In this document: in pieces, positions 53,641 through 63,878 of the stretch
Layout of the letters: each line of letters begins with the position of its first letter
Numbering within the stretch: the stretch's first letter is position 1
NCBI GenBank assembly: GCA_017935625.1
Contig: JAGBHC010000015.1
Coordinates: forward strand, 93,121 to 157,120
Source: Rikenellaceae bacterium
GTDB taxonomy: Bacteria; Bacteroidota; Bacteroidia; Bacteroidales; Rikenellaceae
Reading direction: 5' to 3'
Length of the DNA stretch: 64,000 nt
Notes under the pieces: generated by a model
The model's database searches: none
The model's input: the letters and a program-made list of their open reading frames with translations, nothing else
Told to the model about the DNA's origin: nothing
Made by a program: the position numbers and the translations under genes

Positions 53641-55668
53641 ATGGAGACCAAACGCAGACTCGCAATCATCGAACGGGACAGCTGGCTGGAGCCCGTCGAA
53701 GGCGAACTCAACAGACGCTACAACAACTATTTGAAGCACCTGCGCAAAATAGAGCTTTCGAGCGGGTCCATCGTGGACTACGCCAACGGATACCGCTATT
53801 TCGGCTGGCAGCGCGACGAGCGGCACCAGGGCTGGCGGTTCCGCGAATGGCTGCCCGGAGCCATCGACGTCTTCATTTTCGGCGACTTCAACGGCTGGCA
53901 GCGCACCCAGCTCCCGTTGCAGAAAATCGAGGGCGGAGTGTGGGAAATCTTCCTCAGCGACGCCCAGTTCGAAATCCGTCACGGCTCGCTCTACAAGCTC
54001 CACGTGCACGGCCTCAACGGCTGGCTCGACCGCATCCCGGCCTATGCCCGCCGCGTGGTGCAGAACGAACGGACCAAAGACTTCACCGCCCAGTTCTGGA
54101 ACCCCGCCCCCTTCGACTGGGGCGACGACCGCTTCGACATCGCCTCGGCGGGCAGTCTGCTCATCTACGAAAGCCACGTGGGCATGGCCCAGGAAAAGGC
54201 CGGCGTGGGAACCTACCGGGAGTTCACCCGCCGCATCCTGCCCCGCATCAAGCGCCAGGGCTACAACGCCGTGCAGCTGATGGCCGTAGCCGAGCACCCC
54301 TACTACGGCAGTTTCGGCTACCACGTCTCCAACTTTTTCGCCGTATCGAGCCGCTGCGGCACGCCGGAGGAGCTGAAGGCCCTCGTCAAGCGGGCCCACC
54401 AGCTCGGACTGGCCGTCATCATGGACATCGTGCACGCCCACTACGTGAAGAACATCAACGAGGGCATCAACGAACTGGACGGCACCGACCACCACTACTC
54501 GCCCGCGGGCGAAGCGGGAATCCAGAAGTACTGGGACTCCAAGGTCTTCGACTACGGCAAGGACGAAGTGCAGCACTTCCTGCTCTCCAACGCCAAATTC
54601 TGGCTCGACGAGTTCCGTTTCGACGGCTTCCGTTTCGACGGCGTCACCTCCATGATATACCACCACCACGGCTACACCGAGTTCGACTGCCGCGAAAAGT
54701 TCTTCGACGAGAGCGTCAATCGCGACGCGCTCTGCTATCTGACGCTGGCCAACAAACTCATACACGACTTCCGCCCCCATGCGGTCACCATCGCCGAGGA
54801 CGTGAGCGGCATGCCCGGCATGTGCATCCCCATCGCCGACGGCGGCGTGGGATTCGACTACCGGCTGGGAATGGCCATCCCCGACTTCTGGATAAAGATG
54901 CTCAAGGAGGTGCCCGACGAACAGTGGGATATCTGGGACATCTGGAACATCATGACCAACCGCCTGCCGGAGGTGAAGACCGTCGCCTACGCCGAGAGCC
55001 ACGACCAGGCGCTGGTGGGCGACAAGACCATCGCATTCCGGCTGATGGACAAGGAGATGTACACCGACATGAACCGGGCCTCGCAGAATCTGGTCATCGA
55101 CCGCGGCATGGCCCTGCACAAAATGATACGCCTCATTACGCTGGTCACCGGCGGACAGGCCTACCTCAACTTCATGGGCAACGAGTTCGGCCATCCCGAA
55201 TGGATTGACTTCCCGCGCGAGGGCAACGGCTGGAGCTATCAGTACGCCCGCCGGCAGTGGTCGCTGGCCTCCAATCCCTTCCTGCGTTACAGCCAGCTCA
55301 ACGACTTCGACATCGCCATGCTCAGGATGGTCAAGAAATACGGCGTGCTGGCCGACGGCTACCCCTACAACCTGGCCATGGACCGCGACAACAAGACCAT
55401 GGTCTTCAACCACGGCGACCTGCTCTTCGTCTTCAACTGGCATCCCACGGCCTCCATTCCCGACTACGTGCTGCCGGTGCCCGCCCCCGGACGCTACAAG
55501 CTGATACTCTCCACCGACGAAAAACGTTTCGGCGGCGCGGGACGCGAAGACCTGTCGGTCGTCCACTTCTCCTATCCCGAAGTGTGCGGCGACGGCGTCA
55601 CCCGCCACTACATGAAGATTTACAACACCAACCGCACCGCTTTCGTCTTCCGCCGTCTGAAACGCTGA
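53641..55668 (+). CDS. glgB: 1,4-alpha-glucan branching enzyme (GH13)
   Basis: 675 residues. An N-terminal CBM48 (YFGWQRDERHQGWRFREWLPGAIDVFIFGDFNGW) precedes the GH13 barrel. The conserved regions are DIVHAHYVKN, FRFDGFRFDGVTSM (nucleophile Asp), TIAEDVSGMPG (acid/base Glu) and YAESHDQALVGD (third acidic residue). The C-terminal beta-domain follows (LLFVFNWHPTASIPDYVLP). The sequence is closer to the eukaryotic/Bacteroidetes type than to E. coli GlgB, with the typical YHHHGYTEFDC. It introduces alpha-1,6 branches in glycogen. The start at 53641 fits; the frame to 53509 includes the promoter. Confidence 0.93.
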   Translation: METKRRLAIIERDSWLEPVEGELNRRYNNYLKHLRKIELSSGSIVDYANGYRYFGWQRDERHQGWRFREWLPGAIDVFIFGDFNGWQRTQLPLQKIEGGVWEIFLSDAQFEIRHGSLYKLHVHGLNGWLDRIPAYARRVVQNERTKDFTAQFWNPAPFDWGDDRFDIASAGSLLIYESHVGMAQEKAGVGTYREFTRRILPRIKRQGYNAVQLMAVAEHPYYGSFGYHVSNFFAVSSRCGTPEELKALVKRAHQLGLAVIMDIVHAHYVKNINEGINELDGTDHHYSPAGEAGIQKYWDSKVFDYGKDEVQHFLLSNAKFWLDEFRFDGFRFDGVTSMIYHHHGYTEFDCREKFFDESVNRDALCYLTLANKLIHDFRPHAVTIAEDVSGMPGMCIPIADGGVGFDYRLGMAIPDFWIKMLKEVPDEQWDIWDIWNIMTNRLPEVKTVAYAESHDQALVGDKTIAFRLMDKEMYTDMNRASQNLVIDRGMALHKMIRLITLVTGGQAYLNFMGNEFGHPEWIDFPREGNGWSYQYARRQWSLASNPFLRYSQLNDFDIAMLRMVKKYGVLADGYPYNLAMDRDNKTMVFNHGDLLFVFNWHPTASIPDYVLPVPAPGRYKLILSTDEKRFGGAGREDLSVVHFSYPEVCGDGVTRHYMKIYNTNRTAFVFRRLKR

Positions 55669-55802
55669 CCCGCGCGGCCGCACCGCCCGCGGCGCTCTTC
55701 CGAAATGCGCGCAGAGACGGCAAGGGCCGGCAAGACGGCCCGCGGCGCCCCGGTCCCCGGTCCCCGATTCAGCACGCGGCGCCTTCCGTCCGAGGGAAAA
55801 GC

Positions 55803-55838
55803 AAAAGGGGCTGTCCGAAAATTCGGACAGCCCCTTTT
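55803..55838. terminator. bidirectional terminator between glgB and the FKBP gene
   Basis: AAAAGGGGCTGTCCGAA pairs perfectly with TTCGGACAGCCCCTTTT. A and T runs on either side serve both convergent genes. Confidence 0.9.
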
Positions 55839-55893
55839 CTCATCCTGCCGGCAACCGACCGGGGTCGAGTCGCCGCAGACATGCGCAAGCCGT

Positions 55894-56460
55894 TTAGCAG
55901 CCGCCGCACGAGCAGTGACCCTCGCCGCAGCCCTCCTCGTCGTCATGGCCGCAGCCGCCGCAGCTGTCGTGGTCGCAGCCGCACGAACAGCCCCCTTTGG
56001 GAGCCAGGTCCTCGGGAGTCACCTCGCGGACACCGACAATCTCGCCCGAGAAATCGAGCGTCTTGCCGGCCATCGGGTGGTTGAAGTCCATCTTCACGCT
56101 CTCGGCGCCCACCTCCACGACCCGGCCGAGCATGCGGTTGCCCTGGTTGTCGCTCATGGGAATCTGGTTGCCTACGGTAAGCAGCTCTTCGGCCACCTTG
56201 CCCTCTATCATGAACACGGTCTTGGGCAGTTCCACTACCGCTTCGGGAATCAGCTCGCCGTATCCTTCCTCGGGAGTGAGGGTGAACTCGAACTTGTCGC
56301 CCTGCTCGAGCCCCAGGATGTGCTCCTCGAACTTGGGCAGCAGCATGCCTGCTCCGAAAACGAACTCCAGCGGATGACCTGGCTGCGAGCGGTCGGCTAC
56401 TTCGCCTCCGACTTTCAATACGTAATCCAGTGACACGAATGTGTGCTGTGCAATTTTCAT
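55894..56460 (-). CDS. SlyD-like FKBP peptidyl-prolyl isomerase with metal-binding tail
   Basis: 188 residues. The FKBP core (FVSLDYVLKVGGEVADRS ... LEFVFGAGMLLPKFEEHILGLEQGDKFEFTLTPEEGYG) holds an inserted IF domain (about residues 70-120), as in SlyD, and closes with VKMDFNHPMAGKTLDFSGEIVGV. The last 30 residues are Cys/His/Gly-rich (GCSCGCDHDSCGGCGHDD ... GHCSCGGC), suitable for Ni or Zn binding as in SlyD. Chaperone and isomerase in the cytoplasm, possibly in metal delivery. It is convergent with glgB across a shared terminator. Confidence 0.92.
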   Translation of the reverse strand: MKIAQHTFVSLDYVLKVGGEVADRSQPGHPLEFVFGAGMLLPKFEEHILGLEQGDKFEFTLTPEEGYGELIPEAVVELPKTVFMIEGKVAEELLTVGNQIPMSDNQGNRMLGRVVEVGAESVKMDFNHPMAGKTLDFSGEIVGVREVTPEDLAPKGGCSCGCDHDSCGGCGHDDEEGCGEGHCSCGGC

Positions 56461-56497
56461 CTTTTACAAAATCGTTTTTGGTTAAAAATTCGTTTCT

Positions 56498-59338
56498 CTA
56501 TTTCTCAAGCCCCGCACAGGTGCAGACCAGATTCCGGTCGCCGAAGCCGCCGTCAATCTTGCTCACATAGGGGAAGAACTTGTTCTCCGCCACCCATTCG
56601 AGCGGGAACGCCGCCTGAGCGCGGGTGTAGGGATGGTTCCATTCGCCGGCCAGTTCGAGCGCCGTATGCGGTGCATTGGCAATCACGTTGTCCGTCTGTC
56701 CGCCGGCCGCCACGGCCTCGCATTCGCGCTTGATGGCCACCATCGCCTCCATGAAGCGGTCCATTTCGGCCTTGGGCTCGCTCTCGGTGGGCTCCACCAT
56801 GAAGGTGTCGTGCACCGGGAACGAAAGCGTGGGCGCATGGAATCCGTAATCCATCAGACGGCGTGCCACATCGGCCACGTCGCAGCCGTACTCTTTCTTG
56901 AAATGCTGCAAATCGAGAATCATTTCGTGGGCCACCCGGCCGTTCTCGCCCGTATAGTAGGTTCTGAACTCCTCCTTGAGGGCACTGGCCATGTAGTTGG
57001 CATTGACGATGGCCATCTCGGTCGCCTTGCGCAGCCCCTCTTCGCCCAGCATCTTGATGTAGCCGTAGGTGATGGGCAGAATCGACGCGCTGCCGAAAGG
57101 TGCCGACGCCACGGCGGTGATGCCCTCGCTGCCGCCCGTGGCCACCACCGGATGGGAGGGCAGGAACGGAGCCAGATGGGCTGCGGCGCAGATGGGACCC
57201 ACGCCCGGACCGCCGCCGCCGTGAGGCATGGCGAAGGTCTTGTGAAGATTCAGGTGGCAGATGTCGGCCCCGATATAACCGGGATTGGTCAGGCCCACCT
57301 GGGCATTCATGTTGGCACCGTCCATGTAGACCTGTCCGCCCGCATCGTGCACGGCATCGACAATCTCGCGGATGCGGCTTTCGAACACGCCGTGGGTCGA
57401 GGGATAGGTCACCATCAGGCCGCACAGCTCGGAGCTGTACTCCCCGGCCTTGGCCATCAGGTCCTCGACGTCGATGTTGCCGTGGGCGTCGCAGGCTACG
57501 GTGACGATTTTCATCCCCGCCATCGCCGCGCTGGCCGGATTGGTTCCATGCGCCGACGCGGGAATGAGCACCACGTTGCGGTAGCCCTGTCCGCGGCTCT
57601 GGTGATAGGCGCGTATCACCATCAGACCGGTGTACTCGCCCGCCGCGCCCGAATTGGGCTGCAGCGAAGTGGCCTCGAAACCGGTAATCACCGCCAGGTC
57701 GTGCTCCAGCTCGCGAATCATCTCCATGTATCCCTGCGCCTGGTCGGCAGGAACGAACGGGTGCATATTGGCGAATTCGCTCATGCTGAGCGGCATCATA
57801 AGCGATGCGGCATTGAGCTTCATGGTGCACGAACCGAGCGAAATCATGCTGTTGGCCAGCGAGATGTCTCTACGCTCCAGCTTCTTGATATAGCGCATCA
57901 GGTCGGTTTCGTTGTGATAGCGGTTGAAAACGGGCTCGCAGAGGATGTCGCTCTGGCGGAGCAAAGAGGCGTCGATGACCGTCTTATCCTCTATCTTCAC
58001 GCTCTTGGGGGCGTGGCGGCCGGCCGCATCGGCGAATATCTCCACCACCGCAGCCAGCTCCTCGGCCGTGGTCACCTCGTCGAAACTCATCCGCACGCGG
58101 TCCTTGCCGCAGTAGAAGAAGTTGATGCCGTGCTCCAGGGCCGACTGCTGCACCACGGCCGCATCGGCCTCCACTTCGAGCGTGTCGAAGAAGTTGCGGG
58201 TGGCGATGGTGTAGCCCAGTCCCTCGAGGGCCGCAGCCACGGCTGCCGTACAGGAGTGGATGTGGCGTGCGATGCGCCGCAGCCCCTGCGGTCCGTGATA
58301 GACGGCATAGAATCCCACCATCGAGGCCATCAGGGCCGAAGCGGTGCAGATGTTGGAGGTCGCGCGTTCGCGTTTGATGTGCTGCTCGCGCATCTGCAGA
58401 GCCATGCGCAGCGCCCGGTTGCCCAGACGGTCCACGCTCACGCCGATGATGCGGCCCGGCATGTTGCGCTTGAAAGCCTCGCGGGTGGCCATGTAACCGG
58501 CCGACGGACCGCCGAAGCCCATCGGAGTACCCATACGCTGGGTGCCTCCCACGGCGATGTCGGCGCCCCACTCCGCGGGGGCCTTCAGCAGCACCAGGGC
58601 CATCAGGTCGCAGACGGCGGTCACCAGCACGCCGCGCTCGTGCGCCGCCGCGGTGAACGACGAATAGTCGCAGATGCGGCCGTCGGCGGCCGGATACTGC
58701 ACGATGGCACCGAACTCCCGGCCCGAGAACTCGTAGCTCTCGAAACGGTCGCGCACGATTTCGATACCGAACGGCTCGCTGCGCGTCAGCAGCACGTCGA
58801 GCGTCTGCGGGAAGATGTTCTCATCGACGAACAGCACGTTGCGTCCCTCCCTGACGGCCTCGCGGCTGCGCAGCGCCTGCATCATGAGCATGGCCTCGGC
58901 GGCCGCGGTGCCCTCGTCGAGCAGCGAGCAGTTGCCGATTTGCATGCCGGTGAGCGAAATCACCGCACTCTGGAAGTTGAGCAGCGCCTCCAGACGGCCC
59001 TGCGAAATCTCGGCCTGATAGGGCGTGTAGGAGGTGTACCATGCCGGATTCTCGAACACGTTGCGCACAACGGCGGCAGGTACGGCGCAGGGATAGTAGC
59101 CCAGACCGATGAACGAACGCATCGGGGTGTTCCTGAGCGCCAGCGACCGGATATGGGCGGCGAACTCATATTCGCTCATGCCCTCGGCGGGCAGCGCCAG
59201 CGGCTTGCGCAGGCGGATGGTCGAAGGAATGACCTGGGATATCAGTTCATCGACGCTCTTCACGCCTATGACATCGAGCATCGAAGGCAGGTCGCTCTCC
59301 GAAGGACCGATGTGGCGGGTGTGGAATTTATCTTTCAT
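56498..59338 (-). CDS. gcvP: glycine dehydrogenase (decarboxylating), P protein
   Basis: PLP enzyme of the glycine cleavage system that decarboxylates glycine and loads the aminomethyl group on GcvH. 946 residues, i.e. the fused single-chain form. Seen are RHIGPSESD at the start, SFIGLGYYPCAVPAAVVRN, the PLP lysine motif in HLNLHKTFAMPHGGGGPGVGP, and SLQPNSGAAGEYTGLMVIRAY. gcvH and gcvT are not in the window. A TAACTTTG -7 box lies upstream on the minus strand (59442-59449). Confidence 0.96.
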   Translation of the reverse strand: MKDKFHTRHIGPSESDLPSMLDVIGVKSVDELISQVIPSTIRLRKPLALPAEGMSEYEFAAHIRSLALRNTPMRSFIGLGYYPCAVPAAVVRNVFENPAWYTSYTPYQAEISQGRLEALLNFQSAVISLTGMQIGNCSLLDEGTAAAEAMLMMQALRSREAVREGRNVLFVDENIFPQTLDVLLTRSEPFGIEIVRDRFESYEFSGREFGAIVQYPAADGRICDYSSFTAAAHERGVLVTAVCDLMALVLLKAPAEWGADIAVGGTQRMGTPMGFGGPSAGYMATREAFKRNMPGRIIGVSVDRLGNRALRMALQMREQHIKRERATSNICTASALMASMVGFYAVYHGPQGLRRIARHIHSCTAAVAAALEGLGYTIATRNFFDTLEVEADAAVVQQSALEHGINFFYCGKDRVRMSFDEVTTAEELAAVVEIFADAAGRHAPKSVKIEDKTVIDASLLRQSDILCEPVFNRYHNETDLMRYIKKLERRDISLANSMISLGSCTMKLNAASLMMPLSMSEFANMHPFVPADQAQGYMEMIRELEHDLAVITGFEATSLQPNSGAAGEYTGLMVIRAYHQSRGQGYRNVVLIPASAHGTNPASAAMAGMKIVTVACDAHGNIDVEDLMAKAGEYSSELCGLMVTYPSTHGVFESRIREIVDAVHDAGGQVYMDGANMNAQVGLTNPGYIGADICHLNLHKTFAMPHGGGGPGVGPICAAAHLAPFLPSHPVVATGGSEGITAVASAPFGSASILPITYGYIKMLGEEGLRKATEMAIVNANYMASALKEEFRTYYTGENGRVAHEMILDLQHFKKEYGCDVADVARRLMDYGFHAPTLSFPVHDTFMVEPTESEPKAEMDRFMEAMVAIKRECEAVAAGGQTDNVIANAPHTALELAGEWNHPYTRAQAAFPLEWVAENKFFPYVSKIDGGFGDRNLVCTCAGLEK

Positions 59339-59535
59339 ATCGTGTCATTTAGATTGTTGTCGTCTCTTCATCTCCGTCCGGGTCTGCGCTCGTGCGGCTC
59401 CGCCCGACGGCACGGAAAAGCTCCGTTGCCGAACAGATTCACAAAGTTAATAATATTTTATTCATCGCCGCCCTCTGCCGGCAAAATAATCCCGCAAAGG
59501 CCGCATCGGGCTGCGGCGGACGGTGCGCAACGGAC

Positions 59536-59563
59536 AAAAAAGTCCGGCCTGCGCAGGCCGGAC
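59536..59563 (-). terminator. malate dehydrogenase terminator
   Basis: A 22-bp perfect palindromic stem GTCCGGCCTGC/GCAGGCCGGAC (59542-59563) is followed on the minus strand by six Ts. Confidence 0.92.
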
Positions 59564-59604
59564 CGTAAAGGCTGTGAGCCGGATGCCCCCCAAGAGGCTC
59601 TCCG

Positions 59605-60603
59605 CTACCCGATGTTGGGATTCAGGGCATGCCACTCGGCTACGGGAGGAATGACGCCCATGGCGATGACCTCGTCGCGCAGCTTGCACAGGTGCTCGTA
59701 GCTGCGCACCAGCGAAGCGTGCTCCTCGGCAGTGCCCTTCACGCCGTGGTAGCCGATGCCGTCGGCGTCGATGCGGGTCTCCATGGCCATCAGGATGTGG
59801 TTGAACTCGCCCTGCTGCATGTAGACGCCGGCGGGCCAGGTGAACTCCTTGCCGCCCATGGCCGCCGCAATCATCTCCACGGAGACATAGGCCGGGCTCT
59901 GGAACGACGAACGGCCGCGCAAATCGATGATGTGCTTGCCGCCCTGCACCACGCGCTGCTTGATTTCGGCCCACTGCTCCTCGGAGAGCTCCTTGCCCAT
60001 CATCTCGCCCAGCGGTTTGCCGGCCACGGTGATGCCCGACTCGAAGACGGCCATCTGCTCGCCGTGACCGCCGTAGGTGCGGCAATTGCGCACCTCGGAC
60101 TGAAGCACGCCGAAGAACTTCGCCAGCTCCGACTGCAGACGGATGCTGTCGAGCGCTGCGAGGGTCGAAACCTGGGAGGGCTTGAGACCCGAATAGAGCA
60201 GGGTGATGAGACCGGTGATATCGGCCGGGTTGAAGATGACCACCACGTGTTTCACACCGGGGCAGTAGGTGCGCAGGTCCTTGCCGAACTGGGCCGCAAT
60301 CTGGGCGTTGCCCTTGAGCAAATCCTCGCGGGTCATGCCGGCCTTGCGGGCCGCGCCGCCCGACGACACCACGAAGTCGGCACCGGTGAGCGCCTCGGCG
60401 ATGTCGGTGGTGCAGGTGATGTCGGCACCCTCGAATCCGCAGTGACGCATCTCCTCGGCCACGCCCTCCAGGGCCGGACCGAAGGGGTCGTAGAGGCAGA
60501 TGTGGGGAGTGAGCTTCATCATCAGCGCCGTCTGCGCCATGTTGGAGCCAATCATGCCGGCGGCTCCCACGATAGTCAGTTTCTGTTCCGTAAGATAATT
60601 CAT
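59605..60603 (-). CDS. mdh: malate dehydrogenase (lactate/malate dehydrogenase family)
   Basis: 332 residues. The NAD-binding motif reads TIVGAAGMIGSNMAQ. The active-site loop and substrate Arg lie in SSGGAARKAGMTREDLL, and the catalytic His in YGGHGEQMAVF. It interconverts malate and oxaloacetate. The sequence belongs to the Bacteroidetes branch, which is longer than the classical 312 residues. Monocistronic, with a strong terminator. A -7-like TACTTTTG is present upstream (60708-60715, minus strand). Confidence 0.93.
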   Translation of the reverse strand: MNYLTEQKLTIVGAAGMIGSNMAQTALMMKLTPHICLYDPFGPALEGVAEEMRHCGFEGADITCTTDIAEALTGADFVVSSGGAARKAGMTREDLLKGNAQIAAQFGKDLRTYCPGVKHVVVIFNPADITGLITLLYSGLKPSQVSTLAALDSIRLQSELAKFFGVLQSEVRNCRTYGGHGEQMAVFESGITVAGKPLGEMMGKELSEEQWAEIKQRVVQGGKHIIDLRGRSSFQSPAYVSVEMIAAAMGGKEFTWPAGVYMQQGEFNHILMAMETRIDADGIGYHGVKGTAEEHASLVRSYEHLCKLRDEVIAMGVIPPVAEWHALNPNIG

Positions 60604-60848
60604 AATCCTGTAAACTTTATGTTGTTCGTTTCGATGTTCCCACCTGTCGGGCCCTGCGTTCCGCCGCCTGCGGCACCGGTCCGGGGGCTACTGTTTTCCG
60701 AATAACAAAAGTAGTACAAAATTCGACAATATTCCACACCCGATGCAAAATATTTTACTTCCGCACGGCCGCACCCGCCGCCGTCTCGCCGCACAAGCCC
60801 CCGACGCCCTCCGGAGCGCCGCCCGCGGCACACCTCCGGAAGCGGAGC

Positions 60849-61139
60849 CTATTTGATGATGAGCACCCGGACCACCTCCATCCCCACCTCGCGGTTCAGC
60901 GCGCACCGAAGCGCCTCGCGCTGCATGAAAATCTCGTTGCGCACCGCGCCGGAGACCAGATGCACGTAAAACACGCCGCGGCAGAGCTCCATGCCGGTGG
61001 TGACCCGCGACACGACCGGGCCGGTGACCTTCCGCCACGCCTCGGGCAAACGGGCCTCGGCCAGCTTGCGCGACACGCCCGGCGAAGCGGTGAAATCGGA
61101 GAGCAGGTCGCCGATGCGTACGGGATGGGTTCGTCTCAT
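60849..61139 (-). CDS. DUF721 (DciA-like) protein
   Basis: 96 residues. The family pattern LLSDFTASPGVSRKLAEARLPEAWRKVTGPVVSRVT ... GVFYVHLVSGAVRNEIFMQREALRCALN matches DUF721. Its relatives include DciA, a loader of the replicative helicase; that role in Bacteroidetes is inference. It follows recF by 21 bp on the same strand, a conserved neighbourhood. Confidence 0.88.
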   Translation of the reverse strand: MRRTHPVRIGDLLSDFTASPGVSRKLAEARLPEAWRKVTGPVVSRVTTGMELCRGVFYVHLVSGAVRNEIFMQREALRCALNREVGMEVVRVLIIK

Positions 61140-61160
61140 AAGGGGTCTAAGATATCAGAT

Positions 61161-62273
61161 TCAGGATTGGGGACAGACCGCGCCGTCGGCCACGTACATG
61201 AGCGAATAGGTGCGCCCGCCGCCGTCGAGAATCCGCTGGAGCCGCACCTTGTTGCAGTCGGTGATGAAAATCTGGCCGAAACGCTCGCCGTCCACCAGCG
61301 AAATGAGCTTCTCCACCCGCTTCATGTCGAGTTTGTCGAAGAGGTCGTCGAGCAGCAGGATGGGTTTCTCGCCCAGCGTCTCGCAGACCAGGGTGTACTG
61401 CGCCAGCTTCAGGGCGACGAGCAGCGACTTCTGCTGTCCCTGCGAGCCGTACTTGCGCAGCGGCCAGCCGCCGATGCGCATCACCAGGTCGTCCCGGTGG
61501 ATGCCGGTCGTGGTGAATCCGTTGGCGATGTCCCTGCCGCGGCTGCGCAGCAGCAGCTCGGCAAAATCGGCCGAATCGAGCTCCGACCGATAGCTTATCT
61601 CCACCTGCTCGCGGTCGTCGGAGAGCACCCGATAGTATTCGGCCACCAGCGGCTGCAAACGCTCCACCAGACGGGCCCGGCCGGCATGCACCGCCAGCCC
61701 GTGACGGACCAGCTGTTCGTCGAGCACCCCGAGCAGCTCCTCGCCCGCCGGCGAAAAGGGCTGCTTGAGCAGCCGGTTGCGCTGGCCCAGCACCTGGTTG
61801 TAGCGCATGACGGCCGAGAGGTACTCGGCATCGAACTGCGAAATGAAACCGTTCAGATAGCGGCGCCGCTCGTCGGCCGCATCGCTCACCAGGAAGGAGT
61901 CCATGGGCGACACGATTACGATGGGAATGAGCCCGATGTGGTCGGCCAGCCGCTCGTACTCCTTGCCGTTGCGCTTGACGCTCTTGTTGGAGCGCCCCCC
62001 CTGGCGGGCGAACGTGCAGCTCACCCCCTCGCGCCGGCCGGCATCGGAGAGATATTCGCCCTCCACCACGAAGAACTCCTCGCCGTGGCGGATGCTCTGT
62101 CCGTCGGTCATCGACAACGCGCTTTTGCACATCGACAGATAGTAGACCGCATCCACCACGTTGGTCTTCCCCGCCCCGTTGTCGCCCACCAGGCAGTTGA
62201 TGCCTTCGGCGAACTCCAGCTCGGCGCGGGAGATGTTCTTGAAGTTGAGCAACGATATTTTTTTAAGAATCAT
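61161..62273 (-). CDS. recF: DNA replication and repair protein RecF
   Basis: 370 residues. SMC-like ATPase with Walker A (CLVGDNGAGKTNVVDAVYYLS), the signature region (SQGQQKSLLVALKLAQ) and Walker B (KPILLLDDLFDKLD). It loads RecA at gaps together with RecO and RecR. The start at 62273 (MILKKISLLNFKNI) is preferred over the in-frame codon at 62294. The tail after the D-loop region is short, ending TYSLMYVADGAVCPQS. Upstream on the minus strand there is a -7-like TACCTTTG (62292-62299). Confidence 0.95.
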   Translation of the reverse strand: MILKKISLLNFKNISRAELEFAEGINCLVGDNGAGKTNVVDAVYYLSMCKSALSMTDGQSIRHGEEFFVVEGEYLSDAGRREGVSCTFARQGGRSNKSVKRNGKEYERLADHIGLIPIVIVSPMDSFLVSDAADERRRYLNGFISQFDAEYLSAVMRYNQVLGQRNRLLKQPFSPAGEELLGVLDEQLVRHGLAVHAGRARLVERLQPLVAEYYRVLSDDREQVEISYRSELDSADFAELLLRSRGRDIANGFTTTGIHRDDLVMRIGGWPLRKYGSQGQQKSLLVALKLAQYTLVCETLGEKPILLLDDLFDKLDMKRVEKLISLVDGERFGQIFITDCNKVRLQRILDGGGRTYSLMYVADGAVCPQS

Positions 62274-62432
62274 AGCCTGCGAATTGGAGTCCAAAGGTAC
62301 GAAATTCCCGGAAAATAGAAAATATTTGGCCCCGTCTGCCTGTTTTTCCCTAAAAAGATGTATTTTTGTGGGCTCATAACTTAGAGTAAAAGAGTGTAAA
62401 CCGAAAAATAATCAAAACGCATATTTTCACTT

Positions 62433-63140
62433 ATGGCAACAAAAAAGGTAAAGACCCAACAAGAGGCAGCCGCCGCACCCGAGGAGGCTATCCAGAACGC
62501 GCTTTCATCGACCGAGCGTTTCTTCGAGCAGAACGGTAAAAAGGTTATCTCCGCATGCGTGGTGGTAATTCTGGTAATCGGCGGATATTTCGCCTACAAA
62601 TACCTCTACAACGCTCCCCGCACCGAAAAGGCGTCGCAGATGGTTTTCGTAGCCGAACAGCTCTTCGCCGTGGATTCGTTCGCCACCGCCCTGAACGGCG
62701 ACGGCAACAACGCCGGCTTCCTCGAAGTGGCCGAAAAATACGGAGCCACCGCTCCCGGCAACCTCGCCAGACACTACGCCGGCATCTGCTACCTCAAGCT
62801 CGGCGAACTCGACAACGCCCTCTCCATGCTGGAGTCCTACAAGCAGACCGACGGCGTGCCCAACGCGATAGTCAATGCCCAGAACATCGGACTGCAGGGC
62901 GACATCCACGTACAGAAGGAGAACTACGAAAAAGCCGCCGCACTCTACAAAAAGGCCGTGGCCGCTTCCGACAACTCGCTCACCGCACCCATGTATCTCA
63001 AGAAACTGGGTCTGGTCTACGAGAAACTCGGCAACCGCGCCGCAGCGCTGGAGGCCTACAAGCGCATCTCCACCGAGTACCTCAACAGCATGGAGGCACA
63101 GGACATCCAGAAGTACATCGGCCAGACGGAGCAGGAGTAA
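62433..63140 (+). CDS. membrane-anchored tetratricopeptide-repeat protein (YfgM-like)
   Basis: 235 residues. A charged N-terminus is followed by a single membrane helix (VISACVVVILVIGGYFAYKYLY) and then TPR helices (ARHYAGICYLKLGELDNALSMLESY, IGLQGDIHVQKENYEKAAALYKKAVA, LKKLGLVYEKLGNRAAALEAYKRI). This is the TPR_21/YfgM layout, with the TPR domain outside the cytoplasm. YfgM links to the secretion machinery in E. coli; the role here is unknown. A -7-like TATTTTTG lies at 62361-62368. It precedes ribH by about 120 bp. Confidence 0.88.
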   Translation: MATKKVKTQQEAAAAPEEAIQNALSSTERFFEQNGKKVISACVVVILVIGGYFAYKYLYNAPRTEKASQMVFVAEQLFAVDSFATALNGDGNNAGFLEVAEKYGATAPGNLARHYAGICYLKLGELDNALSMLESYKQTDGVPNAIVNAQNIGLQGDIHVQKENYEKAAALYKKAVAASDNSLTAPMYLKKLGLVYEKLGNRAAALEAYKRISTEYLNSMEAQDIQKYIGQTEQE

Positions 63141-63263
63141 CCGTCCCGTCCGTCCGACCTTTCGGGTCGAATCCCATCGGCAGCCGCACTGCACCGGAGC
63201 ACATCCGCCACAGCGCGGCTGCTATCGAATAGACAAGTACCAAAAAGCAATACAGAACAAGAC

Positions 63264-63791
63264 ATGGCAACCAAAAACAGGAATCTATCCGCACTCAGCG
63301 CTCCCCTGCCCTCGGCCGAGGACATGAAGTTCGGCATCGTGGTGGCGCAATGGAACAGTCAGGTAACCGAAGCGTTGCTCACCGGCGCGGTAAGAACCCT
63401 CAGACAGGCGGGATGCGCCGACCACAACATCGTCATCAAATACGTACCCGGAACCTTCGAACTGACCCTCGGCGCCCAGTTCTTCGCCGAGTACACCGAC
63501 GTGGATGCGGTCATCGTACTGGGATGCGTCATCCAGGGCGACACCCGCCACTTCGACTTCGTGTGTCAGGGCGTCACCCAGGGCGTCACCCAGCTGATGG
63601 TGAACTGGAACATGCCCATCGCATTCGGCGTGCTCACCACCAACGACATGCAGCAGGCGCTCGACCGTGCGGGCGGCAAACTCGGCAACAAAGGCGACGA
63701 AGCGGCCGCCGCGGCCATCGAAATGGTCAAGCTCCAGAACGACATGGAGGACGCCTCCTCCAAGGAGAACGACCGCACCAACGTCAATTAG
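63264..63791 (+). CDS. ribH: 6,7-dimethyl-8-ribityllumazine synthase
   Basis: Penultimate step of riboflavin synthesis. 175 residues: [23 protein letters not shown] (substrate-binding strand with the W/N motif), [38 protein letters not shown] (catalytic His in the GDTxHFD loop) and [25 protein letters not shown] short acidic, Lys-containing tail extends the usual 155-160 residues. Same strand as the TPR gene. Confidence 0.95.
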   Translation: MATKNRNLSALSAPLPSAEDMKFGIVVAQWNSQVTEALLTGAVRTLRQAGCADHNIVIKYVPGTFELTLGAQFFAEYTDVDAVIVLGCVIQGDTRHFDFVCQGVTQGVTQLMVNWNMPIAFGVLTTNDMQQALDRAGGKLGNKGDEAAAAAIEMVKLQNDMEDASSKENDRTNVN

Positions 63792-63878
63792 CCCGGAACC
63801 CCGTTCCGGAATCCGCTCCGGCAACCGGCGGGGAATTCGCCTTTCCGACCGGTCCGGCCGCCGACGGCGGCACAACGG